This document shows positions 25,504 to 34,959 of a DNA stretch of 64,000 bases, in pieces. The notes under the pieces were generated by a model. That model was not told the origin of the DNA. It did no database searches and worked only from the letters and a program-made list of their open reading frames with translations. The stretch comes from Candidatus Gastranaerophilales bacterium (lineage in GTDB: Bacteria; Cyanobacteriota; Vampirovibrionia; Gastranaerophilales; Gastranaerophilaceae). The position numbers and the translations under genes are program-made. Numbering within the stretch: the stretch's first letter is position 1; every line of letters starts with the position of its first letter. The stretch covers positions 81,072 through 145,071 of the forward strand of contig CALUWJ010000003.1 of the NCBI GenBank assembly GCA_944324455.1, read 5' to 3'.

Positions 25504-28146
25504 ATGGCTATAATTGATATTTTACTTAAAATTTTTAAAGATCCTAATGTTAGAAAAATTAATAAAATCATGCCTATAGTAGATAGGATTAACGAAATAG
25601 AAGAAGAATATTCTAAGCTTACGGATGAACAATTAAAAGCAAAAACACAAGAATTTAAAGAAATTTTATCTAAACGCCCCACTTCATCTGATCCTAAGCA
25701 AGATAGAATTTTAGAAAAACAAGCACTGGATGAAATTTTGCCTGATGCTTTTGCAACAGTCAGAGAGGCGGGAAAAAGAGTTTTAAATTTAAGGCACTTT
25801 GATGTTCAATTAATTGGCGGAATATTTCTCCATGAAGGTCATATCGCAGAAATGAGAACAGGTGAGGGTAAAACACTTGTTGCAACGTTGCCTGCTTATT
25901 TAAACGCCCTAACAGGAAAAGGTGTCCATGTTATTACGGTTAATGATTATCTTGCAAAACGTGATAGAGATTGGATGGGTAAAATTTATGAATTTTTAGG
26001 TTTAACAGTTGGCGTTATTTTATCAAGCGGTGAATATAACAGCTATGAAAATAAAAAACAAGCCTATAATTGCGATATTACTTATGGAACAAATAATGAA
26101 TTCGGTTTTGATTATTTAAGAGATAATATGGCTTCTGATATTAATTCATTGGTTCAAAGACCTTATAATTACGCTATTATAGATGAAGTTGATTCAATTT
26201 TAATTGATGAAGCAAGAACACCTTTAATTATTTCGGGTCGTCTTGAAAAATCGGCTCAAACTTATCAATTAATGGCAAAAATTGCGCCGTTATTAGAAAA
26301 AGATAAGCACTATGAAGTGGATGAAAAAAATAAAAATATTATATTTACGGAAGACGGTGTAATAAAAGCAGAAGAATTGTTAAATGTTGATGAGCTTTTT
26401 GATATGAAAACTCAATATGCTCATCATCTTTTACAAGCTTTAAAAGCAAAAGAGCTTTTTGTAAAAGACACCGATTATGTTATAAAAGATAATCAAATTA
26501 TGATTGTTGATGAATTTACAGGCCGTATCATGGAAGGAAGAAGATGGTCTGATGGTTTACATCAAGCAATAGAAGCAAAAGAGGGAGTTAAAATTCAAGA
26601 TGAAACTCAAACGCTAGCTTCAATTACTTTCCAAAATCTTTTTAGATTGTATCCTAAATTATCAGGCATGACAGGTACAGCTATGACAGAAGAAGCCGAA
26701 TTTGGCAAAATTTATAATCTTCAAGTTACGCAAATTCCAACAAATAAACCTGATAAAAGAGTTAATTTCCCTGATGTAATTTATAAGACAAAAGCAAAAA
26801 AATATGAATATGTTGCTCATGAAATTGCTCAAATGGCAAAAATAGGCAGACCTACGCTTGTTGGTACAATATCAATTGAAAAATCAGAATATTTATCAAG
26901 TTTGCTTAAAAAAATGGGTATTAAACATAATGTCTTAAATGCTAAACACCATGAAAAAGAAGCTTATATTATAGCGCAAGCAGGCAGAGTCGGTGCTGTT
27001 ACTATTGCAACGAATATGGCAGGTAGAGGTACGGATATTTTACTTGGCGGTAATGCAGAATATTTAGCTAAAGAAGAACTAGATAAAAAAGGAATAACTA
27101 AAGAACATCCTGATTATGAAAATTTAAAAAATGAAGCACTTGAAAAAGCAAGAATTATAACACAAGAAGAACATGATAAAGTTGTTGAATTAGGCGGGCT
27201 TCACGTAATTGGTACAGAACGCCATGAATCAAGAAGAATAGATAATCAATTAAGGGGTCGTGCTGCTCGTCAAGGCGACCCAGGTTCAACAAAATTCTTT
27301 TTATCATTAGAAGATGACTTGATGAGAATTTTTGGCGGCGAGAGAATTGCTAATTTAATGACAATGTTAAATGTTGATGATGATACAGCAATTGAAAATC
27401 CTCTTATAACTCGTCAAATCGAGTCAGCTCAAAAGAAAGTCGAAACATATCATTTTGATATAAGAAAATCTGTTCTTGAATATGATGATGTTATGAATAT
27501 TCAAAGGGAAAAATTCTATTATCAAAGAAGAAAAGTTTTAGCTTCAACTGATTTAAGAGAAGATATTAAATTTATGATATTAAAAGAGGTTGATAGGATA
27601 TTAGCTCAATATATAAGCAAAGACATGTCCCCTCAAGAATATGTTTATGATGATTTAGTAATGTTTACAAAGGAATTTATAAGCGTATTCCCTCAATTAA
27701 AAGACAAAGTTAAAATTGAAGAAATCAAAGATTTAAGAGCAAATGAAATTTCTCAAAAATTAAAAGATTTAGCACTTCAATCATATAAACAATTTGAAAT
27801 GGATACTATAAATGATTTTAATAATGTCATGACTAAATATTACGGCAATGATTTTGTTAAACAAGAAGCTTATACGGCTGATAATATAGTTCGTCATGTT
27901 GAAAGAGATATTTTGCTTCAAGTAGTTGATGCTAAATGGATTGACCATTTAGGAAATATCGATATGTTAAAAGATTCAATTGGGCTTGTTGCTTATGGGC
28001 AAAAAGATCCTTTAATTGAATATAAAAAAGAAGCTTATAATTTATTTAATTCATTGATGGCAGAAATTCAATCTGAAACCATTCAGCATTTATTTAGGGC
28101 TAAATTTGGTGTTCAGGTTTATGAAGAAGAAAATGAGCTAAGTTAA
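25504..28146 (+). CDS. secA: Preprotein translocase ATPase SecA
   Basis: 880 residues. Walker A is in MRTGEGKTLVATLPAYLNAL, the DEAD-like box in IIDEVDSILIDEARTPLIISG, and motif VI in QLRGRAARQGDPGSTKFFLS. The preprotein-crosslinking and helical scaffold/wing domains follow to the end. The C-terminal zinc-binding SEC-C tail is absent: the protein ends shortly after HLFRAKFGVQVYEEE. That tail is dispensable in several phyla, including Cyanobacteria. SD GAGGAG precedes the ATG. It drives export through SecYEG. Confidence 0.98.
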   Translation: MAIIDILLKIFKDPNVRKINKIMPIVDRINEIEEEYSKLTDEQLKAKTQEFKEILSKRPTSSDPKQDRILEKQALDEILPDAFATVREAGKRVLNLRHFDVQLIGGIFLHEGHIAEMRTGEGKTLVATLPAYLNALTGKGVHVITVNDYLAKRDRDWMGKIYEFLGLTVGVILSSGEYNSYENKKQAYNCDITYGTNNEFGFDYLRDNMASDINSLVQRPYNYAIIDEVDSILIDEARTPLIISGRLEKSAQTYQLMAKIAPLLEKDKHYEVDEKNKNIIFTEDGVIKAEELLNVDELFDMKTQYAHHLLQALKAKELFVKDTDYVIKDNQIMIVDEFTGRIMEGRRWSDGLHQAIEAKEGVKIQDETQTLASITFQNLFRLYPKLSGMTGTAMTEEAEFGKIYNLQVTQIPTNKPDKRVNFPDVIYKTKAKKYEYVAHEIAQMAKIGRPTLVGTISIEKSEYLSSLLKKMGIKHNVLNAKHHEKEAYIIAQAGRVGAVTIATNMAGRGTDILLGGNAEYLAKEELDKKGITKEHPDYENLKNEALEKARIITQEEHDKVVELGGLHVIGTERHESRRIDNQLRGRAARQGDPGSTKFFLSLEDDLMRIFGGERIANLMTMLNVDDDTAIENPLITRQIESAQKKVETYHFDIRKSVLEYDDVMNIQREKFYYQRRKVLASTDLREDIKFMILKEVDRILAQYISKDMSPQEYVYDDLVMFTKEFISVFPQLKDKVKIEEIKDLRANEISQKLKDLALQSYKQFEMDTINDFNNVMTKYYGNDFVKQEAYTADNIVRHVERDILLQVVDAKWIDHLGNIDMLKDSIGLVAYGQKDPLIEYKKEAYNLFNSLMAEIQSETIQHLFRAKFGVQVYEEENELS

Positions 28147-28210
28147 TTTTGGCAATTATTTTATTGTTTGGGTTTTATTAAATTACGTCTTATTTTCGTG
28201 TGTTTAATAA

Positions 28211-29143
28211 ATGATTGATAAAGTTTCAAAAATTATTTCAAAAACAGAACTGACACCATATAGCATATATGGTTCAGTTTCTTATCATCAAAATAAAAAC
28301 CAAAATAAAAAAGATGAAAAATTTGATACTTTTAATAAAGACGATAAAAAATCTAACCCTTTTGATTTAGATGAAAATAAAGATAATAACAAAATACAAG
28401 AATATTTTAATCAAAGACATGCAAAAATTAATGCTGATATTAAAGATATTGTTTCAAGAATTTTAAAATACTCTGCTTTAATTGATAGCGCAATAATAGA
28501 TTCACAAGCATTAACTATAAGATATTTATATAATAAAACACTGCCAAACGAAAAAGACAAGGTTTTTAAATTTATCAACCAAGGTAAAATATATTCTATT
28601 GAAGTTTGTAATTTAGAAGATAATTTATTATTAAAAGTTGATTTTACAAAAAATAATATTACAAAAATTAAAGCAAATTATGAAAGTTATTGTTTTGAAA
28701 TATATTTAAAAAAAGAAAGTTTTTTAAATAGAATTTTTTTAAATAATAAAACACAAATTTTAAAATATCAAAAAAAAGATAAAAATAATAATCTTCAAGA
28801 AGAAGTTATATATTCTTCCAATGGTCAAATCGAAAGATATGTGTCATATCAAGATAATAAAATTCAATCAGAAGTTTATTTTGATTTATCCATAGCTCAT
28901 TTTAGACCTGAAATGAAAAATAAATTAATCCCTTTGAAGTATTCTTTGTATGATATTAAAAGTGATTATTTACTAGAAAATCTTATTTATACTTATTCTT
29001 TACCTAATAAATACCAACAATTTAATCATACAACAGGAAAAATAATAAAATCATTTATTTTACAAGGTTTAAAATCAAAAGTTATTAAATACACTTTTTT
29101 TAATAGCATAAACGGTCAAATGACAGTTTGCGGTACTTTATAA
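28211..29143 (+). CDS. Hypothetical protein downstream of secA
   Basis: 310 residues. After a polar Asn/Lys/Asp-rich first 85 residues come a helical segment (NADIKDIVSRILKYSALIDSAI) and then beta-rich stretches with regular polar/aromatic alternation (KIYSIEVCNLEDNLLLKVDF, EEVIYSSNGQIERYVSYQ, HTTGKIIKSFILQ). The strand-turn pattern resembles MORN-like or YD-type beta repeats, but I cannot assign a family. No signal peptide. The start has no clear ribosome site. It may be expressed with secA (64-nt gap). Its stop overlaps dxr by 6 nt, tail to tail. Confidence 0.65.
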   Translation: MIDKVSKIISKTELTPYSIYGSVSYHQNKNQNKKDEKFDTFNKDDKKSNPFDLDENKDNNKIQEYFNQRHAKINADIKDIVSRILKYSALIDSAIIDSQALTIRYLYNKTLPNEKDKVFKFINQGKIYSIEVCNLEDNLLLKVDFTKNNITKIKANYESYCFEIYLKKESFLNRIFLNNKTQILKYQKKDKNNNLQEEVIYSSNGQIERYVSYQDNKIQSEVYFDLSIAHFRPEMKNKLIPLKYSLYDIKSDYLLENLIYTYSLPNKYQQFNHTTGKIIKSFILQGLKSKVIKYTFFNSINGQMTVCGTL

Positions 29144-30268
29144 TAATTCTTTTCTTATTTTTTTATCAATATCAAAAATTTCATCTAAAGTTGGGTTTAG
29201 AATGTTTTTAGCATTTTTAACTTCGCTAAAAATAATTTTTTCAATATCTAAGAAATTAATTTCATTATTTAAAAATTTATAAACAGCAACTTCGTTTGCT
29301 GCATTTAATATTGCAGGCATGAGACCGCCTTTTTTGCCGCAATCAATGGTTAATTTTAATAAAGGAAATTTTTCAAAATCAGGTTCAAAAAATTCAAGCT
29401 TTTTATTATATATATTAAAACTATTTGTTTTTATTCCTTCAAATCTTTCAGGATAGCTTAGCGCATATTGAATAGGTATATGCATGGATGGAACTCCCAT
29501 TTGAGCCAGAAAAGAGCCGTCGCAAAATTCAACAAATGAATGAACTATGCTTTGAGGATGAATAACAACTTTGATATTATCATAATTAAAATTATAAAGA
29601 TGATGTGCTTCAATAACTTCAAGTCCTTTATTAACTAAAGTAGCACAATCAATTGTGATTTTTTTACCCATCATCCATCTTGGGTGTTTGAGAGCTTCTT
29701 TAGCTGAAAACTTTGCCATTTCTTCTCTTGTATTGTTTAAAAAAGGACCGCCTGAGGCTGTTATCCAAAGGTTTTTGGCATATGGGTTATCTTGCTTATT
29801 TAAACATTGTAAAATTGCAGAATGTTCTGAATCAATCGGGATTATTGAAACATTATTTTCTTTTGCTTTTTTCATTACGATATCGCCAGCCATAACAAGT
29901 GTTTCTTTATTGGCTAAGGCAATAGTTTTTTTATTTTCAATGGCTTTTATTGTTGCTTTAACAGACACTATTCCATTTGTTGCAACAACAAAAATATCCG
30001 TTTCAGGGATATTTGCAAACTCATAAAGACCATCTTCACCACAAAAGAATTTAATTTTGCTAAATTCTTTTTCAAGAAGCTTCATATCATCAAAATCAGC
30101 TACACTAACGTATTTAGGTTTAAATTTAATTATTTGTTCTTTTAAAAGTTTAATATTTTTTCCTGCTGCAAGAGCAATAATTCTAAATTTATCTTTTAAT
30201 TTTTCAACTACTTCTAATGTTTGAGTGCCGATAGAACCTGTGCAACCCAGTAAGACAATATTTTTCAT
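29138..30268 (-). CDS. dxr: 1-deoxy-D-xylulose 5-phosphate reductoisomerase
   Basis: 376 residues; the NADPH-dependent second step of the MEP isoprenoid pathway. NADPH fold LLGCTGSIGTQTLEVV at the N-terminus. Metal and substrate motifs are PIDSEHSAILQCL, TASGGPF, and WMMGKKITIDCATLVNKGLEVIEAH across neighbouring positions, with HPQSIVHSFVEF. It begins 2 nt after the stop of the small zinc-finger gene, so the three genes 30931-29138 form an operon. Confidence 0.98.
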   Translation of the reverse strand: MKNIVLLGCTGSIGTQTLEVVEKLKDKFRIIALAAGKNIKLLKEQIIKFKPKYVSVADFDDMKLLEKEFSKIKFFCGEDGLYEFANIPETDIFVVATNGIVSVKATIKAIENKKTIALANKETLVMAGDIVMKKAKENNVSIIPIDSEHSAILQCLNKQDNPYAKNLWITASGGPFLNNTREEMAKFSAKEALKHPRWMMGKKITIDCATLVNKGLEVIEAHHLYNFNYDNIKVVIHPQSIVHSFVEFCDGSFLAQMGVPSMHIPIQYALSYPERFEGIKTNSFNIYNKKLEFFEPDFEKFPLLKLTIDCGKKGGLMPAILNAANEVAVYKFLNNEINFLDIEKIIFSEVKNAKNILNPTLDEIFDIDKKIRKELL

Positions 30269-30270
30269 AA

Positions 30271-30585
30271 TTAATTATTTTCTTTTAAGCTTTCTTGTTT
30301 TATAAAATCACACATTGTTTGAAGTCTTGAATCTTCAGTTTTTTCAATAAATTCATCAATATTTTTAACTTTGTTTAATTTAAGAGCTAATTCATACATT
30401 AAAACACAATCATTACACAATCTGTATTTTGAATATTGGATTGAACCAGCTAGGGGCATATCTTTAGCGCAAGAGCTGCATGTAAAAAATTCAAATTCAC
30501 TGTCAGGATTTTCTTCAATATCATCTAGCTTCATTTGATAAACAACTTCTTGCATATCATTTATAATTTTTTGTTTATTTTCCAT
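30271..30585 (-). CDS. Small protein with two CXXC pairs (zinc-ribbon-like)
   Basis: 104 residues from ATG 30585 (a GTG three codons earlier is possible). FTCSSCAKDM and RLCNDCVLMY, 22 residues apart, form a four-Cys set typical of a small treble-clef or zinc ribbon. Helices flank it on both sides. It overlaps the end of the upstream gene by 11 nt and is followed directly by dxr, so it is translationally coupled. Zinc binding is likely; the role is unknown. Confidence 0.7.
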   Translation of the reverse strand: MENKQKIINDMQEVVYQMKLDDIEENPDSEFEFFTCSSCAKDMPLAGSIQYSKYRLCNDCVLMYELALKLNKVKNIDEFIEKTEDSRLQTMCDFIKQESLKENN

Positions 30586-30931
30586 TGTCTTCACTTAAAC
30601 TGCAATACATACCTTGCATTATATTTTGAAAATCTTCATCTTGCAAGCAAGATGCACTTTTAAAAATTCTTGCTATGGGAAGATTTTTATCATACCATCT
30701 TCTTTTGTATCCTTGTGAGAATAATCCCATAACTCTATCTACACCAAGACTTACAGGGGCTGATTGCGTCATTTCTCTTGAATTAATTTTGATGGTTTCA
30801 ATAATTTTTAAAACTTCTCTTGCAATGTCATAATGAGATTGCAAGGATAATTGTTTTAAAATGTCCAAGACCCCATCAGCGTAGGGTTTTTTATCGTACC
30901 ATCTTTTGTAGTTATAATTCTTGTCGCTCAT
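30575..30931 (-). CDS. Hypothetical protein with repeated YKRxWYDK motif
   Basis: 118 residues that I do not recognise. YKRWYDKKPYADG at about 8-20 and YKRRWYDKNLPIA at about 74-86 are an internal repeat, each followed by a helix. No membrane segment. It is the first gene of an operon with the zinc-ribbon gene and dxr. No ribosome site is visible; TAGAAT lies exactly 6 nt before the ATG, so a leaderless mRNA is likely. Confidence 0.7.
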   Translation of the reverse strand: MSDKNYNYKRWYDKKPYADGVLDILKQLSLQSHYDIAREVLKIIETIKINSREMTQSAPVSLGVDRVMGLFSQGYKRRWYDKNLPIARIFKSASCLQDEDFQNIMQGMYCSLSEDNGK

Positions 30932-30937
30932 AATAAA

Positions 30938-30943
30938 ATTCTA
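30938..30943 (-). promoter_or_regulatory. -10 box TAGAAT, leaderless start of the dxr operon
   Basis: On the minus strand TAGAAT, then TTTATT, then ATG at 30931. No Shine-Dalgarno fits in the six intervening bases. Confidence 0.45.
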
Positions 30944-30980
30944 ATTTTATATTTTTAATTTTGCAATTTTGTAAAAAAAC

Positions 30981-32069
30981 TTAAATTTTAATAAATTCAC
31001 ATAAAATCTCATTTGATAATAAAATACCTTTTTGAGATAGTTTAACACCATTTTGAGTTTTTTCCATCAGATTTAAGTTTAAAAATTTTTCAAATTCATT
31101 CTTATAAATTTTATAAATATCAATATTGTATTTTTTATTAATTTTATTAAAATCAATTCCTTTAGTTAATCTCAAACCTAAGAAAATTTCTTCTTCAATC
31201 ATATTTTCTTTATTTAAAATTTCGTATTCTTTTTCAAGGGGGTTTTTTAAATATTCTCTAAAATTAAAAGTATTTGTATATCTTTTGTTTTCAACATATC
31301 CGCTTGCTGATAAACCAAAGCCGTAGTAATTTTTACACTCCCAATAAGATGAATTATGCCTTGAAAAATAATTTTCATTTTTTGCAAAATTTGAAAATTC
31401 ATAATGAATGTATTTTTGTTTTAGTTTATTAATCGCAATTTCATACATTTTAGCTTGCATTTCATCATTTGGAAGATTTTTTGGAGGATATTTATAAAAA
31501 TAACTGCCTTTTTCAATTTTTAATCCATATAATGAAATGTGTGCAGGGTTTATATTTAGCGCTATATCTAGTGTGTCTTGCCAGTTTTTTATGGTTTGGT
31601 TGGGTAGTCCATAAATTAAATCAATACTAAAATTATCAAAACTGACATTTTTAATCATATTTATAACATCAAGCGCTTCATTAGTTGTGTGATTTCTTCC
31701 GATTGTATTTAAAATTTTATTGTCAAAACTTTGTACACCAACAGAAATCCTATTTATTCCAAGATTTTTATAGGCAATCAGTTTTTCTTTTGAAATGTTA
31801 TGAGGGTTAATTTCAATTGTAATTTCAGTTTTTGAATTAAAATTAAAGTTTTCAAGAATTTTTTTAATGTCGTTAATGTCTAATAAAGAGGGAGTTCCTC
31901 CGCCAAAATAAATTGTTTTTAAATCTTCATTTTTGTAAAAAAACTTAATCTCTTTAATTAGCGCATTTATATATTCGTCTTTTATTTTTAGCAAGCTAAA
32001 TGAGCAAAAAGAGCAATATTTGCATTTTTTTTCACAAAACGGAATATGTATATACACACAATTTATCAT
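30981..32069 (-). CDS. hemW: HemW-like radical SAM protein
   Basis: 362 residues. The radical SAM CX3CX2C followed by a further Cys is in FCEKKCKYCSFCSF. IYFGGGTPSLL, GVQSFDNKILNTIGRNHT and DLIYGLPNQT are typical of the HemN/HemW family. Its length and the CX3CX2CX2C set fit HemW, a heme chaperone, better than oxygen-independent coproporphyrinogen oxidase HemN, which has an extra N-terminal region. The start is leaderless: TATAAT lies 6 nt before the ATG. It is divergent from the SIS gene, with 20 bp between the two start codons. Confidence 0.9.
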   Translation of the reverse strand: MINCVYIHIPFCEKKCKYCSFCSFSLLKIKDEYINALIKEIKFFYKNEDLKTIYFGGGTPSLLDINDIKKILENFNFNSKTEITIEINPHNISKEKLIAYKNLGINRISVGVQSFDNKILNTIGRNHTTNEALDVINMIKNVSFDNFSIDLIYGLPNQTIKNWQDTLDIALNINPAHISLYGLKIEKGSYFYKYPPKNLPNDEMQAKMYEIAINKLKQKYIHYEFSNFAKNENYFSRHNSSYWECKNYYGFGLSASGYVENKRYTNTFNFREYLKNPLEKEYEILNKENMIEEEIFLGLRLTKGIDFNKINKKYNIDIYKIYKNEFEKFLNLNLMEKTQNGVKLSQKGILLSNEILCEFIKI

Positions 32070-32075
32070 TTTTAC

Positions 32076-32083
32076 ATTATAAT
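32076..32083. promoter_or_regulatory. Palindromic ATTATAAT serving two divergent leaderless promoters
   Basis: The 8-mer contains TATAAT on both strands (32078-32083 plus, 32076-32081 minus). Each copy lies exactly 6 nt before an ATG: 32090 on the plus strand and 32069 on the minus strand. No Shine-Dalgarno is present on either side, so two polymerases would compete for one site. Confidence 0.5.
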
Positions 32084-32089
32084 ATGAAT

Positions 32090-33145
32090 ATGAGTTATAT
32101 GATGGAATCTGAGATTAATTCTCAAGCGGAGATTATAGAAAATTTAATTAATCGCTATATTGTTAATTATTGCGTTTTAGTTGATATACCACTAAATATT
32201 AAAAAAATTACTCTTATTGCAAGCGGCTCATCTTATAATGCTTCAATGCTTGCTAAATATTTTTTTGAAAACATATCAAACACAGAAGCTAATTGTAAAT
32301 ACGCATCTGAAGTTGCTCATTCATCTTTTTCTAATTACGATAAAGATGCACTATACATTTTTATCAGCCAATCAGGAAATAGCATAGATACTGTTTTGGC
32401 TATGGAAAAAATTAAAGAAAAAGGTCTAAAAACCCTTTGTATTACAAATAATAAAAATTCAAAATTATACAATTCATGTGATTATAAATTTGATATTAAT
32501 GCCGGTTTGGAAAATGCAATTGCTGCAACTAAAACATATAGTGCAAGTGTTGTTATGTTGTGGATATTGGCGCTAAAAATTGCGCAAAATAAGCAAATTG
32601 ATATATCGGATGAAACAAAGAACATTCAATCAATCAAAAGAGATATTGAAAATACTTTAGTTAATATTGAAAATATTGATTTGGTTGCAAAATTTTTATC
32701 AAAACAACAAGATTTTTCAATTTGCGGTTTTGGAATTTATTTTCCAATTGCACTTGAAGCTGCACTAAAAATAAAAGAAACTTGTTATATTAATACTTGT
32801 GCATATCCTTTGGGTGAATTTATCCATGGACATTTTGCTATATTAAATAAATCAAAAGTATTTATAAATTTTATGCTTGATAATCCATCCGATACGCAAA
32901 AAAATCTTCTGAAAAAAATAATTAAAACATATAAAACAAAATCGATTTTGATTTCAGATGAATATGAAGATTATGATTGCGATATGTTAATTAAATTTCC
33001 CAAAACTCAATCAAGAATTTCAAAAATTATCAGTTTGATTATCGTAATTCAATTACTTGCATTAAAAATGGCAACAAAATTAAAAAGAAATGTTGATAAA
33101 CCAATTGGATTAAACAAAGTAGTAGACAACAAGGATTTAAAGTAA
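32090..33145 (+). CDS. SIS-domain sugar-phosphate isomerase-like protein (GlmS isomerase-half type)
   Basis: 351 residues from ATG 32090. Two SIS domains: IASGSSYNASMLAKYFFEN with SQSGNSIDTVLAMEKIKEKG, and a second half with CGFGIYFPIALEAALKIKETCYI and EFIHGHFAIL. This is the isomerase part of glucosamine-6-phosphate synthase without the glutaminase domain, as in AgaS/FrlB-type deglycases and isomerases. Start choice: ATGs at 32084, 32090, 32099 and 32102 are all in frame and lack ribosome sites; 32090 is 6 nt after TATAAT and would be leaderless. etfB follows directly. The substrate is unknown. Confidence 0.85.
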   Translation: MSYMMESEINSQAEIIENLINRYIVNYCVLVDIPLNIKKITLIASGSSYNASMLAKYFFENISNTEANCKYASEVAHSSFSNYDKDALYIFISQSGNSIDTVLAMEKIKEKGLKTLCITNNKNSKLYNSCDYKFDINAGLENAIAATKTYSASVVMLWILALKIAQNKQIDISDETKNIQSIKRDIENTLVNIENIDLVAKFLSKQQDFSICGFGIYFPIALEAALKIKETCYINTCAYPLGEFIHGHFAILNKSKVFINFMLDNPSDTQKNLLKKIIKTYKTKSILISDEYEDYDCDMLIKFPKTQSRISKIISLIIVIQLLALKMATKLKRNVDKPIGLNKVVDNKDLK

Positions 33146-33925
33146 GTGAATATTATAGTATGCATAAAACAGGTTCCTGATGTTGACGATATAAAATGGA
33201 CAAAGGAAAATAATTTAGATAGAACAAATATGCTATCTAAAATTAATCCTTATGATGAGTATGCGCTTGATGTTGCAATTAATATAAAATCAAAGTTTAA
33301 AAATGTTAAAATAACAGTTATTTCAATGGGGCCAAATCAAGCAAAAGAGGTTTTAAATTATGCATTAGCTAAAGGGGCTGATAGAGCAATTTTACTTTCA
33401 GATAAAGCTTTTGCGGGTTCTGATACTTTAGCTACATCTAAAATTTTAGCTTGTGCAATTCAAAAATATTGTTCTGATTTTAATTTAATTTTAACAGGGC
33501 AGCTGGCTGTTGATGGAGATACTCAACAAGTGCCCTTGAGTCTTGCGCAATTATTAAAAATTCCTGAAATAACAAATGTGAATGAATTTTATAATGCTGA
33601 TAAAGATATGGCAATTGTTTCGCAAAAAATAGGATTAACAACAAATGTATTTGAAATTAAAACCCCTTGTATTATTGCAGTTAAGGAAAATTGTGCTGAA
33701 AATTATATTCCTAAGATTGATGATTATATAAGAGCACAAAATATACAAATAGAAGAATATAATTTGGATAATATTGATTTAGCAAAAGATGAAGTAGGAA
33801 TAATCGGTTCACCTACAATGGTATATAAGGCATTTAGACCTGAAATAAATAAAAATACTAAAGAGATAAAAGAAAATATTGCAAAAACAATTTTAGACTT
33901 TATATTAAAGGTTGATAAAAAATGA
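33146..33925 (+). CDS. etfB: Electron transfer flavoprotein beta subunit
   Basis: 259 residues from a GTG immediately after the SIS gene stop. Typical strings are VCIKQVPDVDDIKW, INPYDEYALDVAI, GADRAILLSDKAFAGSDTLATSKILA and LTGQLAVDGDTQQVPLSLAQ. With EtfA it forms an FAD-containing carrier between acyl-CoA or other dehydrogenases and the quinone pool, or a bifurcating complex. AGGA lies 10 nt before the start. No partner dehydrogenase is nearby. Confidence 0.96.
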   Translation: MNIIVCIKQVPDVDDIKWTKENNLDRTNMLSKINPYDEYALDVAINIKSKFKNVKITVISMGPNQAKEVLNYALAKGADRAILLSDKAFAGSDTLATSKILACAIQKYCSDFNLILTGQLAVDGDTQQVPLSLAQLLKIPEITNVNEFYNADKDMAIVSQKIGLTTNVFEIKTPCIIAVKENCAENYIPKIDDYIRAQNIQIEEYNLDNIDLAKDEVGIIGSPTMVYKAFRPEINKNTKEIKENIAKTILDFILKVDKK

Positions 33926-34941
33926 AAAAAATAATTGTATATGGTGAGCTAAATTTAAAAAATAATGAAATAGAAGATGTAACTTTTGAATTATTAACAA
34001 AAGCTCAAAAACTAACACAAGAAGCGCTAAAATTAAATCCTGAAGAAAAATATTATACTGAAGCTGTTTTTAGTGCATCTTATTTATTGGAAGATGAAAT
34101 AAAAAAAGCTTATAAAGCAGGTGCAGACAAAGTTGTAGTTATTAAAGACAGTGTATTTGATACTTTTTATTCAACAGTATATACAAATGCATTTTTGGAA
34201 TATTTTGAAAAAAATCCATCTGATATTATTCTTTTTCCTGCAACACCAAAAGGCAGATTAATAGCTCCGAGAATAACTGCTCAATTAAATACAGGACTTG
34301 TTGCAGATTGTACTGAAGTAGAGTTTATATTAAAAAATAACAATGTAGTTTTTGCACCTACAAGACCAACTTTTGGTTCAGAATTAATGGCAACCATAAT
34401 ATCAAAAAAAGCACCATATTGCGCAACTATAAGACCATCTGTTTTTAAAGCAGAATTTAGTTATAAAGATAATGGTGAATTTATTGAATATATTCCAACT
34501 TCTTACCATGAAGATAGAATTAGACTTGTGCGCTCTATCTTAAATAAAGATAACAATACATCGGATTTTTCAAATGCAAAAGTTGTTTTATGTGCTGGAT
34601 ATGGTTTATATGATAGTAAAAACGAATATTTTGATAAGCTTAAAAAATTGGCAAAAATAACAAATTCAAAATTTGCCGCAACAAGAAAAGTTGTGGATTA
34701 TAATTTGGTTGAACAAAAATATCAAATAGGACAAACAGGTTCAACTGTTGAAGCAAAACTATACATTGCTTTTGGGGTTTCAGGAGCAATTCAGCATATA
34801 CAAGGTATGAAAAATTCAAAAACAATTATTGCTATAAATACTGATGAAAATGCTGAAATTTTTAAATATTCGGATTATAAAATAATAGCTGATGCAAAAA
34901 AAGTAATAGATGATTTATTGAATTATTTCGATATTAACTGA
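33922..34941 (+). CDS. etfA: Electron transfer flavoprotein alpha subunit
   Basis: 339 residues, overlapping etfB by 4 nt (ATGA), so translationally coupled. The C-terminal FAD domain shows KVVDYNLVEQKYQIGQTGSTV, LYIAFGVSGAIQHIQGMKNS and AINTDENAEIFKYSDYKI. The N-terminal domain includes LFPATPKGRLIAPRI. No ferredoxin-like extension is present, so it is the simple form. The gene ends 18 nt before the candidate small RNA on the other strand. Confidence 0.96.
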   Translation: MKKIIVYGELNLKNNEIEDVTFELLTKAQKLTQEALKLNPEEKYYTEAVFSASYLLEDEIKKAYKAGADKVVVIKDSVFDTFYSTVYTNAFLEYFEKNPSDIILFPATPKGRLIAPRITAQLNTGLVADCTEVEFILKNNNVVFAPTRPTFGSELMATIISKKAPYCATIRPSVFKAEFSYKDNGEFIEYIPTSYHEDRIRLVRSILNKDNNTSDFSNAKVVLCAGYGLYDSKNEYFDKLKKLAKITNSKFAATRKVVDYNLVEQKYQIGQTGSTVEAKLYIAFGVSGAIQHIQGMKNSKTIIAINTDENAEIFKYSDYKIIADAKKVIDDLLNYFDIN

Positions 34942-34959
34942 TATTTATGATTTTAATAA

